64,000 nucleotides of DNA from Caulobacter hibisci (GCF_016135805.1 NZ_JADWOX010000001.1:62001-126000), one strand, 5' to 3'. Positions 18,167 to 27,361 are shown, counted from the stretch's first letter. Made by a program: numbers and translations. Notes: a model not told the origin generated them from the letters alone.

Positions 18167-18237
18167 CAGGTCAGCCGCTCGACCAGCAGCCAGACACAGA
18201 AGGCCAGGCAAGCGGCGGAGATCAGCATCTTGTCCAT
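18166..18237 (-). CDS. Candidate 23-aa single-helix membrane protein
   Basis: Reads MDKMLISAACLAFCVWLLVE then RLT and stop. It is a charged start, about 15 hydrophobic residues and a basic end, as in very small membrane proteins. An AAGGA lies 9 nt upstream of the ATG. The ORF fits exactly between a terminator and the autotransporter leader. No homologue is known to me. Coding status is uncertain because of its length. Confidence 0.4.
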   Translation of the reverse strand: MDKMLISAACLAFCVWLLVERLT

Positions 18238-18526
18238 GACCGGGTCCTTTCGGCGATCCAGCCAGCCTGCAACGGTCTGGAATCACAGGATTGGACGAGG
18301 TCGCTCCGGCGGGGATTTTTTTGCGCTTTCGTCGAAATGACGACGGCTTGCGGCGCGGGTCGGCAACACTTCGCAGGCGAGCCGGAAAGCTGGCGACAAC
18401 CTGCCGGTCGCTTTGAAACGGAAGTGTATCGAACCGGCCCCAAGCTTGGCGTGGCGGAAATTTCATAGACACGCCTGAGCCACGCACGGCGCCTAAGGCT
18501 CGGAGGTTCCTGAAAGCGGGTCCTCC

Positions 18527-21500
18527 ATGTCGCGTAAGCTTCTGATCCTCTCGGCCGCCGCCCTGCCGATGCTGCTGCATGCGGGCGGAGCCGTCGCCGA
18601 GACCGAGATCACCAGCAGCAGCCGCACCAAGGCGGTGGCGACCTCGACGGCCAACGACGGCGCGGCCGACGACGTGAAGATCACCAGCGACGGGGTCATC
18701 ACCTACAGCTCGTCAGGCGCGATCGCCACCGTCGACAGCAGCAACACCCTGACCAACAACGGCTCGCTGACCAGCACCGACATCTCCGACTCGACTGGCA
18801 TCCTGATCAACGCCGGCGTCACCTCGACGGTGACCAACGGCGGGACGATCTCGCTGGTCGAAGACTACGACTACGAGGATACCGACAGCGACGGCGACTA
18901 CGACGGCCAGTTCGCGCTGGGGACCAACCGCTACGGCATCCGCCTGGCCGGCTCGGGCGATTTCACCGGGACCATCGAGAATTCGGGCTCGATCACCATC
19001 GAGGGCAACGACTCGATCGGGATCATCCTGGAATCGTCGGTGATCGGCGACATTCTGAACTCCGGCTCGATCGCGGTGACCGGCGACGACAGCTACGGCC
19101 TGCGCAACACCGCCAAGGTGACGGGAAACATCGTCAGCGACGGCTCGATCAGCGTCACGGGCGCGGGCAGCGTCGGCCTGGCCGTGAACGGCGAGGTCGA
19201 GGGTTCGGTGATCGTGCAGGGCTCGATCAGCGCCACCGGCTATCGCTACACCAGCCGCTACACCGATCCCGACGACGAGGCCCTGCTCGACGCCGACGAC
19301 CTGCTGCAGGGCGGCTCGGCCATCCAGGTCAGCAGCAATGTCAGCCAGGGCCTGGTGCTGGACGCTCCGCCGGAAGACACCAACGACGACACCACCGACG
19401 ACGAGGACGGCGACGACGTCACCGACAGCGACGAAGGCACGGCCTCGGTCCTGGTCTATGGCGGCGCGCCGGCGATCCAGATCGGCTCCGACAGCCAGAC
19501 CGTCACCCTCGGCTCGGCCGGGGAGGGGATCTACGACTACGGTCTGGTGATCCGCGGCTCGGTCGCCGCCTACGGCATTCATCCGGGCGTGGCCGCCACC
19601 GGCGTCCAGATCGGCGGTTCGGCCGGCTACGAGACCCTGGTGACCAACGGGATCAACCTGGAAGGCTCGATCGCGGCCAGCGCCTACGAGGCCGACGCGG
19701 TGGGTCTGCGCCTGACCTCGGGCGCCATCGCCCGCATCCTCGACAACAGCGGCAGCCTTTCGAGCTCGGTCACGGCGGAGGGCGAGTCCAACGCCTACGC
19801 CCTGCTGATCGACGCCGGGGCGACCATGACCACGGTCAACAACAGCGGCGGCATCGTCGCCTACCTGTACGGCGAGAGCGGCGACGCCAACGCCATCGTC
19901 GACCGTTCGGGCACGCTGACCACGATCAACAACACCGGCACGATCGCCGCCTATGTCGCCGCCACCGACGACGACTACGACCTCGACGACAGCAACGACG
20001 ACGCCGACGACGAGGTCATGACGGGCAAGGCCGTGGCCATCAACCTGCAGGCCAACACCACCGGCGTCACCATCACCCAGACCGGCGTCAACGATGGCGA
20101 TGACGGCGACGACGACGTGGCCGACACCGATACCGACGGCGATGGCGTGGACGACGCCGACGAGCCCTCGATCGTCGGGCAGGTGCTGCTCGGCTCGGGC
20201 GCCGACACCCTCAACCTGCTGAACGGCACGCTCTACGGCGAGATCTCGTTCGGCGACGGGGCCGACGTCTTCAACATCGACGGCGGGGCCTACGCCTTCA
20301 CCAAGATCAGCGACAGCGACGGCCTGCTGTCGATCAACGTCGGCGACGGCGGCCTGCTGCTGGCCAACACCGACACCATCAAGGCCACCAGCCTGACCCT
20401 GGGCGCCGACGCGTCCCTGGTGTTCACCGTCGATCCCTCGGCCGGCACGGCGACCCAGCTGGTGGTCGACACCGCGACCATCGCCAGCGGCGCGAACCTG
20501 GGCCTGGTGTTCAACAACCTGCTGACCACGGCCAGCACCTTCAAGGTGATCTCGGCCGGCTCCCTGACCATCGGCGACATCGACCAGGACCTGCTGGGCG
20601 ACGCCCCCTACCTCTATGTCGCCAACGCCTACAGCCAGGACAACGACGTCCTGATCGACGTGCGCCGCCGCACGGCGACGGAAGCGGGCATGACCCGCGG
20701 CCAGGCCTCGGCCTATGACGCGGTGTTCGCGGCCCTGAGCGCCAACGACGACATCGCCGGCGCCTTCCTGAGCCAGTCGTCGCGGGACGGCTTCTACAAC
20801 CTCTACAACCAGATGCTGCCCAGCACCGGCGCGGGCATCTTCACCGCCCTGCAGACGGTGCAGCAGCAGGCCTCGGCCGCGACGGCCCTGCGTCCCGACG
20901 GCAAGGACCGCTACGGTCCCGACAGTGTCTGGGTGCAGGAGATCAACGCTCTGGTCCGCATCGAGGACGGCGAGAACCTCGGCTCCGACACCAAGGCGAT
21001 GGGCTTCGTCGCCGGCTACGAGGCCATGGGCGACGCCGGCGGCGCGCTGGGCGTGACCCTGGCCTTCGTCAATCTCGAGGAAGAGGACACCGTCGCCAAG
21101 GTCGGCGAGGAGACGACCGCCTCGCTGTTCCAGGCCGGAACCTACTGGCGCCGGTCGATCGGCGGCTGGCGGCTGAACCTCGGCGGCGGCGCGGGCTACA
21201 TCCGCTTCAACGGCGACCGCAGCTTCATCAGCGAGGATGTCGATGGCGACGACGTCGCCGACGTCATGGTCAGCAACACCGCCGCCTGGAACGGCTTCAC
21301 CGCCAACGCCTTCGCCGGCGTCGGCTACGAGGCCAAGTTCGGCCGCAACTACATCCGCCCCGAGACCCGCCTGGACTATGTCTATCTGTGGGAAGGCGCG
21401 CGCAAGGAGCACGGCGGCGGGGAAGGCTTCGACCAGACGGTCGCCGCCCGCAAGTTCAGCAACCTGTCGGGCGACATCGGCGTGGCCTTCGGCCGCGAGT

Positions 21501-21766
21501 TCGGCACGGACGTCTGGGTTCGCCCCGAGGTCCGCATCGGCTACCGCAAGACCCTGGCCGGCAAGTACGCCGACACCACGGCCTCGTTCTCGGGCGGCAC
21601 GCCGTTCACGATCCTGGCCAACAACGCCACGGCCGGCGCCGTGACCCTGAACGTCGCGCTGCGCGCGGGTTCGGACCTTTCCTATTTCGCCCTGGAGGGC
21701 GGGGCCGAGGCCTCGCGTCGCCAGACCCGTTATACGGCCCGGCTTTCCGGCCGGGCGATGTTCTGA
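18527..21766 (+). CDS. Autotransporter (type Va) with Asp-rich insertions in a beta-helix passenger
   Basis: 1079 aa. Signal peptide 1-24 (cleavage near AVA-ETE). Residues about 60-640 are a passenger of repeating GSI.V.G..S.GL....VTGNIV units, typical of a beta-helix. At least four Asp-rich stretches interrupt it, near residues 115-130, 283-305, 480-498 and 520-545, the last with DTDTDGDGVDDADE like calcium-binding repeats. The final about 270 residues form the beta-barrel, ending SGRAMF with the terminal Phe required for outer-membrane assembly. It is probably a surface adhesin or biofilm factor; function is inferred from architecture. The best GGAGG lies about 18 nt before the ATG, which is unusually far. 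A response regulator gene follows after 8 nt. Confidence 0.85.
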   Translation: MSRKLLILSAAALPMLLHAGGAVAETEITSSSRTKAVATSTANDGAADDVKITSDGVITYSSSGAIATVDSSNTLTNNGSLTSTDISDSTGILINAGVTSTVTNGGTISLVEDYDYEDTDSDGDYDGQFALGTNRYGIRLAGSGDFTGTIENSGSITIEGNDSIGIILESSVIGDILNSGSIAVTGDDSYGLRNTAKVTGNIVSDGSISVTGAGSVGLAVNGEVEGSVIVQGSISATGYRYTSRYTDPDDEALLDADDLLQGGSAIQVSSNVSQGLVLDAPPEDTNDDTTDDEDGDDVTDSDEGTASVLVYGGAPAIQIGSDSQTVTLGSAGEGIYDYGLVIRGSVAAYGIHPGVAATGVQIGGSAGYETLVTNGINLEGSIAASAYEADAVGLRLTSGAIARILDNSGSLSSSVTAEGESNAYALLIDAGATMTTVNNSGGIVAYLYGESGDANAIVDRSGTLTTINNTGTIAAYVAATDDDYDLDDSNDDADDEVMTGKAVAINLQANTTGVTITQTGVNDGDDGDDDVADTDTDGDGVDDADEPSIVGQVLLGSGADTLNLLNGTLYGEISFGDGADVFNIDGGAYAFTKISDSDGLLSINVGDGGLLLANTDTIKATSLTLGADASLVFTVDPSAGTATQLVVDTATIASGANLGLVFNNLLTTASTFKVISAGSLTIGDIDQDLLGDAPYLYVANAYSQDNDVLIDVRRRTATEAGMTRGQASAYDAVFAALSANDDIAGAFLSQSSRDGFYNLYNQMLPSTGAGIFTALQTVQQQASAATALRPDGKDRYGPDSVWVQEINALVRIEDGENLGSDTKAMGFVAGYEAMGDAGGALGVTLAFVNLEEEDTVAKVGEETTASLFQAGTYWRRSIGGWRLNLGGGAGYIRFNGDRSFISEDVDGDDVADVMVSNTAAWNGFTANAFAGVGYEAKFGRNYIRPETRLDYVYLWEGARKEHGGGEGFDQTVAARKFSNLSGDIGVAFGREFGTDVWVRPEVRIGYRKTLAGKYADTTASFSGGTPFTILANNATAGAVTLNVALRAGSDLSYFALEGGAEASRRQTRYTARLSGRAMF

Positions 21767-21774
21767 GAACGCCC

Positions 21775-22500
21775 GTGAGACCCCGCCTGCTGATCGTCGA
21801 TCCCGATATCGACTCCCGCGCCGCCATCAGCGCCCTTCTGGGCCGGTTCGACCTGGAAGTGCTCGAGGCCGCCTCGGCCCGCGAGATGGACCAGATCCTC
21901 GGCCGCACCCAGATCGAACTGGTGGTCATGGACATCCTGCTGCCCGACGAGGCGGGCCTGTCGGTCTGCGCCCGCCTGCGCCGCATGAACCCGGCGCCGG
22001 GCGTGGTGGTGGTCAGCGCCGTCGATGACGAGAGCGACGTGGTAGTCGGCCTGGAAATGGGCGTCGACGACTACATCGCCAAGCCGTTCCGGCCGCGCGA
22101 GACGGCCGCCCGCATCCGCGCCGCGGTCCGCCGCCGCCAGGCCTGGCGCGCGCCCGAGCCGATCGCCGCGCCGCCGGTCTACCAGTTCAGCGGCTGGCGC
22201 CTGAACGTGGCCACCCACGAGCTGTTCGACCCGCGCGGCGAGTCGGTGAACCTGTCGTCGGCCGAGTTCCTGGTCCTGTGGACCCTGGTGGCCAAGCCCC
22301 AGCAGATCCTGACCCGCGACCAGCTGCAGCAGGGTCCGCCCGAAGCCCGCAGCAAGGCCCCGCCGCAGCAGATCAACGTCACCATCAGCCGTCTGCGCAG
22401 CAAGCTGCGCAGGGCCGAGGGCGGGGCGCAGATGGTCCGCACGGTCCGTCACGCCGGCTACATGTTCGCCCCGCGCGTGGACCGCGTGCACGCGGACTAG
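21775..22500 (+). CDS. OmpR-family response regulator
   Basis: 241 aa from GTG 21775, 8 nt after the autotransporter stop. The receiver domain has acidic D9/D11, phospho-acceptor D53 in VVMDILLPDEAG, S81 and K103 in YIAKPF. The C-terminal winged helix (NLSSAEFLVLWTLVAKPQQILTRDQL ... INVTISRLRSKL) binds DNA. No kinase gene is adjacent. The tight spacing suggests it is co-transcribed with, and may regulate, the autotransporter. The ribosome site is weak, so translational coupling is possible. The frame is open upstream but only within the autotransporter gene. Confidence 0.85.
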   Translation: MRPRLLIVDPDIDSRAAISALLGRFDLEVLEAASAREMDQILGRTQIELVVMDILLPDEAGLSVCARLRRMNPAPGVVVVSAVDDESDVVVGLEMGVDDYIAKPFRPRETAARIRAAVRRRQAWRAPEPIAAPPVYQFSGWRLNVATHELFDPRGESVNLSSAEFLVLWTLVAKPQQILTRDQLQQGPPEARSKAPPQQINVTISRLRSKLRRAEGGAQMVRTVRHAGYMFAPRVDRVHAD

Positions 22501-22507
22501 ACGACTA

Positions 22508-22647
22508 GAGACCCTCCCCCTGAAGGGGGAGGTGTCGCCGGAGGCGACGGAGGGGACAGTGTCTGCCGCGTGAGCGGGTGAACGGGCCTTCGAAGTCCTT
22601 CCCCCTCCGGCCCTCCGGGCCACCTCCCCCTTCAGGGGGAGGGTCTC
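22508..22647. repeat. Palindromic intergenic repeat, CCTCCCCC type
   Basis: Perfect 27-bp inverted arms (22508-22534 and 22621-22647), each itself a small hairpin of CCTCCCC and GGGGAGG. It lies between convergent genes. A related element is at 56031-56140. Confidence 0.8.
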
Positions 22648-22661
22648 GTTCTCCATCCCCG

Positions 22662-23174
22662 CTACTTCTTCCGCACGAACGTCAGGGTCTGGTCCGGCGG
22701 ACCGGGCTTGCCGTCGACGTCCTGTTCGATCAGCAGGGTGTCGGGGGCCGAGAGGGCCACGTGCATGGTCTGGCGACGGCCGGTCTGGCCGTGGGTCATC
22801 ACCGCCACGCTGGATTGGCCGGTGCGCTCGACGCTCAGGGTCACGAAGTTGAAGTTGACGACGGCCCGGGTCGGTCCGCCGTCGAGGCTTGCGTCGGCGA
22901 ACTGGATGGCGGCCACGCCCTCGTCGTCCTCCTCGACCAGGGTCCAGGCGATCGACTTGCCGTCGTCCTTGGTGATGTCGAGCTCGCCGCTCAGCGGCGC
23001 GGCGCCGGTCAGGGCCTCATTGAAGTGCGAGCGCGGCAGGTCCAGCATCCACTTGCCGCCGACGCCCAGCGGACCCTGAGGCGTGGTCTGGGTCTGCGCC
23101 TGGGCAAGGCCCGGCCCGGCGAGCAGCAGCAGGCCCAGTGCGGCGAGCGCGGAAGCGGCTTTTGCGTGGGCCAT
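22662..23174 (-). CDS. Secreted protein of unknown function
   Basis: 170 aa from ATG 23174, chosen because it follows AAGGAG and starts with a signal peptide (MAHAKAASALAALGLLLLAG, cleaved near AQA). The mature part reads GVGGKWMLDLPRSHFNEALTG ... KSIAWTLVEEDDEGVAAIQF ... TRAVVNFNFVTLSVERTGQSSVAVMTHGQTGRRQTMHVALS, a beta-rich pattern that could be a lipocalin-like barrel. I do not recognise a family. It diverges from an exported M20 peptidase over 151 bp, so the two may share regulation. Confidence 0.75.
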   Translation of the reverse strand: MAHAKAASALAALGLLLLAGPGLAQAQTQTTPQGPLGVGGKWMLDLPRSHFNEALTGAAPLSGELDITKDDGKSIAWTLVEEDDEGVAAIQFADASLDGGPTRAVVNFNFVTLSVERTGQSSVAVMTHGQTGRRQTMHVALSAPDTLLIEQDVDGKPGPPDQTLTFVRKK

Positions 23175-23325
23175 GACGGATCTCCTTGACGATGGGTCAA
23201 TGTCGGGCGGCGAGGGCGGTTCGTCCAGTGGCGCGGCGTCTTCGATTTCGAGCGTCGATTTGGGGATTGCCAATTCGCCGGCCTCGTCGCTCTGGTCGGC
23301 GCACGGAAGAATCGGAGCCTCGTCC

Positions 23326-24639
23326 ATGCGCAGCCTGTCGCGTTCCCTGCTGTTCGCCGCCTCGCTGTTCGCGGCCGGCGCGCTCTACGGCCCCGAGGCC
23401 GACGCCGCCGAAAAGACCGACACCTCGGTCAAGGCCGTGCAGAAGATCGTCGGCGGGGCAGGCTTCAAGGCCGCGGTCAGGCAGCTCGACGCCGACTATG
23501 AGCGCACGGTCGCCGACATCGTCACCCTGACCGAGATCCCCGCGCCGCCGTTCAAGGAAGAAAAGCGCGCCCGCGCCTATCTTGAGATGCTGAAGGCCGC
23601 AGGGCTAAGCGACGTCGAGATGGACGCCGAGGGCAATGTCATGGGCGTGCGGCCCGGCACGGCGACCAAGGGCAAGGGGCCGTTCGTGGTCATCGCCGCC
23701 CACCTCGACACCGTCTTCCCCGAAGGTACGGACGTGACGGTCAAGCGCGAGGGCACGAAGCTGTCGGCCCCCGGCATCGGCGACGACACCCGCTCGCTGG
23801 CCGTGCTGCTGGCCTATGTGCGGGCGCTGGACGCGGCCAAGATCAAGACCAAGGCCGACATCCTGTTCGTCGGCAATGTCGGCGAGGAGGGGCCGGGCGA
23901 CCTGCGCGGGGTGCGCCACCTGTTCACCAAGGGCAAGTACCAGGGCCGGATCAGCGCCTTCTTCTCGATGGACGGCTCGGACCCCTCGCGCATCGTCGAC
24001 AAGGGCGTCGGCTCCAAGCGCTACCGCGTCACCTTCAAGGGACCGGGCGGCCACAGCTACGGCGCGTTCGGCGTGGTCAATCCGATGACGGCCATGGCCC
24101 AGTCGGTGGTCGATCTCTACGCCATCAAGCCGCCGGCCCATCCCAAGACCACCTATTCGGCCAGCGTGGTCGGCGGCGGCACCTCTGTGAACTCGATCCC
24201 CAATGCGATCTTCATGGAGTTCGACATGCGCTCGGAGAGCGCCGAGGAACTGGCCAAGCTCGACAAGACCCTGGTCGCCATCCTCGACAAGGCCGTGGCC
24301 GGCGAGAACGCGGCCCGATCGACCAAGCCGGGCGAGGTCTCCTACGAGGCCAAGGTGATCGGCGAGCGTCCGGCCGGGGGCACGGATCCCAAGGCGGCCA
24401 TCGTCACGGCCGCGGCGGCCGCGGCGTCTGCGCTGGGCTTTTCGCCCACCCACGAAGCCTCGTCGACCGACGCCAACCTGCCGATGAGCCTGGGCATCCC
24501 GGCCGTGACCATCGGCTCGGGCGGCAAGGGCGGCCGGGCCCACGCCCTGGACGAATGGATCGACGTCGAGAAGGGCGAGAGCCTGAAGGGCATGCAGGTC
24601 GGCCTGGCGGCGCTGCTGGCCGTGGCGGGGGTGGAATAG
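23326..24639 (+). CDS. Exported M20/M28-like zinc aminopeptidase or carboxypeptidase
   Basis: 437 aa from ATG 23326 with a signal peptide (MRSLSRSLLFAASLFAAGAL, cleavage near ADA). Metal-binding segments of the M20 family are visible: AAHLDTVFPEG (His and Asp), GIGDDTRSLAVLL (bridging Asp), GNVGEEGPGD (catalytic and metal Glu) and the dimerisation-lid region with GPGGHSYGAFG and GGGTSVNSIPN. It is likely a periplasmic di- or tripeptidase. An upstream in-frame extension to 23083 is open but lies inside the divergent gene. A nested repeat and terminator follow. Confidence 0.88.
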   Translation: MRSLSRSLLFAASLFAAGALYGPEADAAEKTDTSVKAVQKIVGGAGFKAAVRQLDADYERTVADIVTLTEIPAPPFKEEKRARAYLEMLKAAGLSDVEMDAEGNVMGVRPGTATKGKGPFVVIAAHLDTVFPEGTDVTVKREGTKLSAPGIGDDTRSLAVLLAYVRALDAAKIKTKADILFVGNVGEEGPGDLRGVRHLFTKGKYQGRISAFFSMDGSDPSRIVDKGVGSKRYRVTFKGPGGHSYGAFGVVNPMTAMAQSVVDLYAIKPPAHPKTTYSASVVGGGTSVNSIPNAIFMEFDMRSESAEELAKLDKTLVAILDKAVAGENAARSTKPGEVSYEAKVIGERPAGGTDPKAAIVTAAAAAASALGFSPTHEASSTDANLPMSLGIPAVTIGSGGKGGRAHALDEWIDVEKGESLKGMQVGLAALLAVAGVE

Positions 24640-24643
24640 GTTT

Positions 24644-24806
24644 CCTTCTCCCCTTGCGGGAGAAGGTGTCAGCGAAGCTGACGGATGAGGGGTTTCTCAG
24701 ACGCAAAACGCCGCGAAAGCTGATCGGCTTTCGCGGCGTTTCTGTTCGTGCGACCCCTCACCCGACCTCCCTCCGGGAGGCCACCCTCTCCCGCAAGGGG
24801 AGAGGG
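24644..24806. repeat. Palindromic intergenic repeat, CCTTCTCCCCTTGCGGG type
   Basis: Inverted arms at 24644-24668 and 24782-24806 that are near-complementary. A 15-bp terminator hairpin is nested in the middle. The same family recurs at 57611-57778, with a partial arm near 52309-52345. Confidence 0.8.
24706..24741. terminator. Rho-independent terminator nested in the repeat
   Basis: A perfect 15-bp stem (AAACGCCGCGAAAGC and complement), 6-nt loop, followed by CTGTT. It lies between the convergent M20 and flagellar genes. Confidence 0.75.
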
Positions 24807-24810
24807 AAGA

Positions 24811-25251
24811 TCAGGCCCGCTGATTCAACGTGATCGCCGTGGCGCTGTTGCGGTAGGCCGCGCCCTGGGCGCTGGGGCCGTAGCCGGCGGCTTGCGGGCG
24901 CTGGGCGGCGATTTCGTTGGCGACGGCGCGGACCAGTCCCTCGGTGACGGTCTTTGCCGCGGCGATGGCGCGCGACTGGCGGGCCAGCACGGCGTCGAAG
25001 GCCTCGGTGGCGCGGACCAGGCGCATGCGGCGCTCGGGCGCGGCGGCCTGGACGATGGCGACGTTGGCGCGGACCCGGGCCGACTCGTGCCGGTAGATGT
25101 TGGCGAGCTTGGCCGTCTCCTCGACGTGGCGCGCGGCCTCGTGCGGGCGGCGGGCCTCGAAGGCGGTGGCCTGGCGCGCGATCAGGTCGGTCAGGCGCTC
25201 GGTCAGGATGATCAGCTGTTCGACGCGATCGTCGGCGGGGGAGAGGCTCAT
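24811..25251 (-). CDS. flbY: Flagellar protein FlbY-like
   Basis: 146 aa, mostly helical ([47 protein letters not shown]), of the FlgN-like or FlbY type, which is found as the third gene after flgI and cheL in Caulobacter. The ATG overlaps the cheL stop (ATGA), so it is translationally coupled. It probably acts as a flagellar assembly factor or chaperone; the symbol rests on gene order and general resemblance. The end of the gene runs to the repeat at 24806. Confidence 0.7.
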   Translation of the reverse strand: MSLSPADDRVEQLIILTERLTDLIARQATAFEARRPHEAARHVEETAKLANIYRHESARVRANVAIVQAAAPERRMRLVRATEAFDAVLARQSRAIAAAKTVTEGLVRAVANEIAAQRPQAAGYGPSAQGAAYRNSATAITLNQRA

Positions 25252-25583
25252 TGGGCGACCTCCTGGAGACCTTGCATCTTGAGCATTTCGCGCTGGACCG
25301 AGGCCGAGACGCCGACGCCGCCGGCCTTGGCCACTTCCTTGGCCATGGCGTCGGTCAGCATCGACTTGAACATCTCCTCGCCCTGGCCGCCGCCGAAGGG
25401 CTCGGAGGTCTTCACCCCCTCGAACATCGCCTGCATCATCGACGACAGGAACGAGGCCTCGAACTTCTGGGCCGTTTCCTTGATCTTGCCGCGCTTGAGC
25501 AGCTCGGCGGCGGAGGAGGCGGTGGGGCCGACTGTGGCCGTCAGGCCGGTGACCGGGGTGGAGGCGACGGAGAAGGCGCTCAT
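25248..25583 (-). CDS. cheL: Rod-binding protein CheL (FlgJ N-terminal domain)
   Basis: 111 aa. It has the FlgJ rod-binding fold ([58 protein letters not shown]) but no muramidase domain, as usual in alphaproteobacteria. It helps assemble the flagellar rod in the periplasm. Start ATG 25583 overlaps the flgI stop by one base (TGATG), and its own stop overlaps the flbY start. Confidence 0.87.
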   Translation of the reverse strand: MSAFSVASTPVTGLTATVGPTASSAAELLKRGKIKETAQKFEASFLSSMMQAMFEGVKTSEPFGGGQGEEMFKSMLTDAMAKEVAKAGGVGVSASVQREMLKMQGLQEVAQ

Positions 25584-26698
25584 CACATCACCTCGATGTC
25601 GGCTTGCAGGGCGCCCGAGGCCTTCACGGCCTGCAGGATCGAGATCATGTCGCGCGGGGTCACGCCCAGAGCGTTGAGGCCGCCGACCAGGCTCTTCAGC
25701 GACGCGCCGCCGCCGAGCGTGATCAGCTTCTTGCCCTTTTCCTCGTCGACGCTGATGGCCGACTGCGGAACGACCTTGGTCTGGCCCTGGCTGAACGGAG
25801 CCGGCTGGCTGACGGCGGGGCTCTCCTGGACGGTAATGGTCAGGTTGCCCTGGGCGATCGCCACCTGGCTGATGCGGACGTCGTCGCCCATGACCACCAC
25901 GCCGTTGACCTCGTCGATGACCACCTTGGCCGGGCCGTCGGGCTCGACTTCCAGGTTCTCGATGGCGGTGACGAAGCTGATCATGTCCATGTTGGCCGGC
26001 GAGCGGATGGCGACGATGGTCGGGTTCTGGGCCTGGGCGCAGCCGGGGAACTTCGCATTGATGGCGTCGGAGATGCGGCGCGAGGTGGTGAAGTCCGGGT
26101 TGCGCAGGGTCAGGCGCAGTTCGGTCATGGCCACCATCTGGAAGCCGGTCTCGCGTTCGATGGTCGCGCCGGCGGCGATGCGGCCCGAGGTCGGCACGCC
26201 GCGGGTGACCGAGCTGCCCGAGGCCCCGCCGGCCGAGACGGCGCCGGTCTGCACCGTGCCTTGCGACACCGCGTAGGTCTGGCCGTCGGCGCCTTGCAGG
26301 GCCGTGACCACCAGGGTGCCGCCCTGCAGGCTCTTGGCGTCGCCCATGGTCGAGACGGTGACGTCGATGGTCGAGCCGGTGGCCGCGAACGGCGGCAGCT
26401 TGGCCGTGACCATGACGGCGGCGGTGTTCTTGGTGTTGAGGTTGGCGTCGCGGACGTTGACGCCCTGGCGCTCGAGCACCGATTCCATGCTCTGCTTGGT
26501 CATCGGCGCGTTGCGCAGGCTGTCGCCCGTGCCGTTGAGGCCCACGACCAGGCCGTAGCCGACGAGCTGGTTCTCGCGGACGCCTTCGAAGGCGACGATG
26601 TCCTTGATCCGCGACTTGGCGGCGGCCGGACTGGCGACGACCGCCATGGCCGCGAGGGCCAGGCCGGCGAGAACGGAGCTGAAAAATGAACGACGCAT
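25583..26698 (-). CDS. flgI: Flagellar P-ring protein FlgI
   Basis: Forms the periplasmic P ring that lets the rod turn in the peptidoglycan. ATG 26698 starts a signal peptide ([20 protein letters not shown], cleaved at AAA). The 371-aa protein matches the Caulobacter sequence in [34 protein letters not shown] and the C-terminal [20 protein letters not shown]. The frame is open further upstream but the promoter elements lie there. First gene of flgI-cheL-flbY, read from a sigma54 promoter at 26737-26752. Confidence 0.95.
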   Translation of the reverse strand: MRRSFFSSVLAGLALAAMAVVASPAAAKSRIKDIVAFEGVRENQLVGYGLVVGLNGTGDSLRNAPMTKQSMESVLERQGVNVRDANLNTKNTAAVMVTAKLPPFAATGSTIDVTVSTMGDAKSLQGGTLVVTALQGADGQTYAVSQGTVQTGAVSAGGASGSSVTRGVPTSGRIAAGATIERETGFQMVAMTELRLTLRNPDFTTSRRISDAINAKFPGCAQAQNPTIVAIRSPANMDMISFVTAIENLEVEPDGPAKVVIDEVNGVVVMGDDVRISQVAIAQGNLTITVQESPAVSQPAPFSQGQTKVVPQSAISVDEEKGKKLITLGGGASLKSLVGGLNALGVTPRDMISILQAVKASGALQADIEVM

Positions 26699-26736
26699 GG
26701 GTTTCCACATCGGAGACGCAATTCCGTCGCGGCCCA

Positions 26737-26752
26737 TGCCAGAACCGGGCCA
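26737..26752 (-). promoter_or_regulatory. Sigma54 promoter of flgI
   Basis: On the minus strand TGGCCCGGTTCTGGCA has GG and GC exactly 10 bases apart, fitting TGGC-N8-TTGC with one mismatch. The start site would be near 26726, leaving a leader of about 28 nt to the ATG. Caulobacter class III flagellar genes, including flgI, are known to use sigma54. Confidence 0.75.
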
Positions 26753-26812
26753 GAGGAAAAGGTGAGGAAAATCAATGAAAAAGGCGGGCAGAAACGCCTG
26801 CGACATTCGTAT

Positions 26813-26830
26813 CCGGCAGATTCTGCCCGG
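26813..26830. promoter_or_regulatory. Palindromic ftr-like site (FlbD enhancer) upstream of flgI
   Basis: CCGGCAGATTCTGCCCGG is a near-perfect inverted repeat with the CCGGCA...TGCC(C)GG pattern of Caulobacter ftr elements bound by FlbD. It lies about 85 bp upstream of the inferred flgI start site, a normal enhancer distance. A weaker related stretch lies at about 26783-26802. Confidence 0.65.
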
Positions 26831-26832
26831 CA

Positions 26833-26840
26833 TTAACCAT
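26833..26840 (+). promoter_or_regulatory. CtrA box (TTAACCAT) upstream of fliX
   Basis: TTAACCAT matches the shorter CtrA site type. It is 3 bp from the ftr palindrome and 92 bp upstream of fliX, which is a known class II, CtrA-controlled gene in Caulobacter. Confidence 0.65.
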
Positions 26841-26932
26841 ACTGCAAGCGCGCTTCTCGAAGATGAGCTCTCATCGGGGAGCGCGACTCCCTATATGTAG
26901 GCGTACAAGACCAGCGTGGAGCGACGGTCGTC

Positions 26933-27361
26933 ATGAAGGTTTCGAGCACGGGAGGCGTGGGCGCGGCTGGCGCATCACGCGCGCGGCCAGCGGGCGGCGG
27001 GTCGAACTTCGCCCTGCCCAGCGTCGGCGCCGCCAGCGGCGTGGCCGGAGCGGCCGCGGCCGGCGGCCTGGCCGGCGTGGGCTCCCTGGACGCCCTGCTG
27101 GCCCTGCAGGCCAACATGGACCCGATGGAGCGCAAGCGTCGCGCCATCCGCCGGGCCGACGACATTCTCGACATCCTCGACGGGCTGAAGATCGCCGTGC
27201 TGGACGGGGAGGTCTCCTCCAGCACCATCGACAAGCTCAAGCGCGCCGTTCGCGAGCATCGCGAGTCCGTCGATGATCCGAAGCTGCAGAGCCTGCTCAA
27301 CGAGATCGAGACCCGCGCGGCCGTCGAAGAGGCCAAGCTCTCCGTGATGCGCGGTTCGTGA
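26933..27361 (+). CDS. fliX: Flagellar assembly regulator FliX
   Basis: 142 aa. It couples early flagellar assembly to FlbD-dependent late gene expression. The N-terminal part is Gly/Ala-rich (MKVSSTGGVGAAGASRARPA). The C-terminal part MDPMERKRRAIRRADDILDILDGLKIAVLDGEVSSSTIDKLKRAVREHRESVDDPKL is typical of FliX. It diverges from flgI, as in Caulobacter crescentus. ATG 26933 is preceded by a GGAG about 15 nt away. Confidence 0.92.
   Translation: MKVSSTGGVGAAGASRARPAGGGSNFALPSVGAASGVAGAAAAGGLAGVGSLDALLALQANMDPMERKRRAIRRADDILDILDGLKIAVLDGEVSSSTIDKLKRAVREHRESVDDPKLQSLLNEIETRAAVEEAKLSVMRGS

Larger units (their letters stand above)
18005..18526. other. 522-bp gap: inverted repeat, terminator, micro-ORF, autotransporter leader
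   Basis: After the dehydrogenase stop come an imperfect 23-bp inverted repeat (18028-18050 with 18080-18102, 20 of 23 matching, of the CCTTCGACAAGCTCAGG type), a terminator at 18127-18166 and a 23-codon ORF on the minus strand. The last 270 bases hold no gene and form the promoter and leader of the autotransporter gene. Confidence 0.6.

Noticed and set aside
18713..21412. 899-aa minus-strand ORF opposite the autotransporter
   Set aside because: Low-complexity Asp, Val and Gly composition with no motif; antisense of a well-supported gene.
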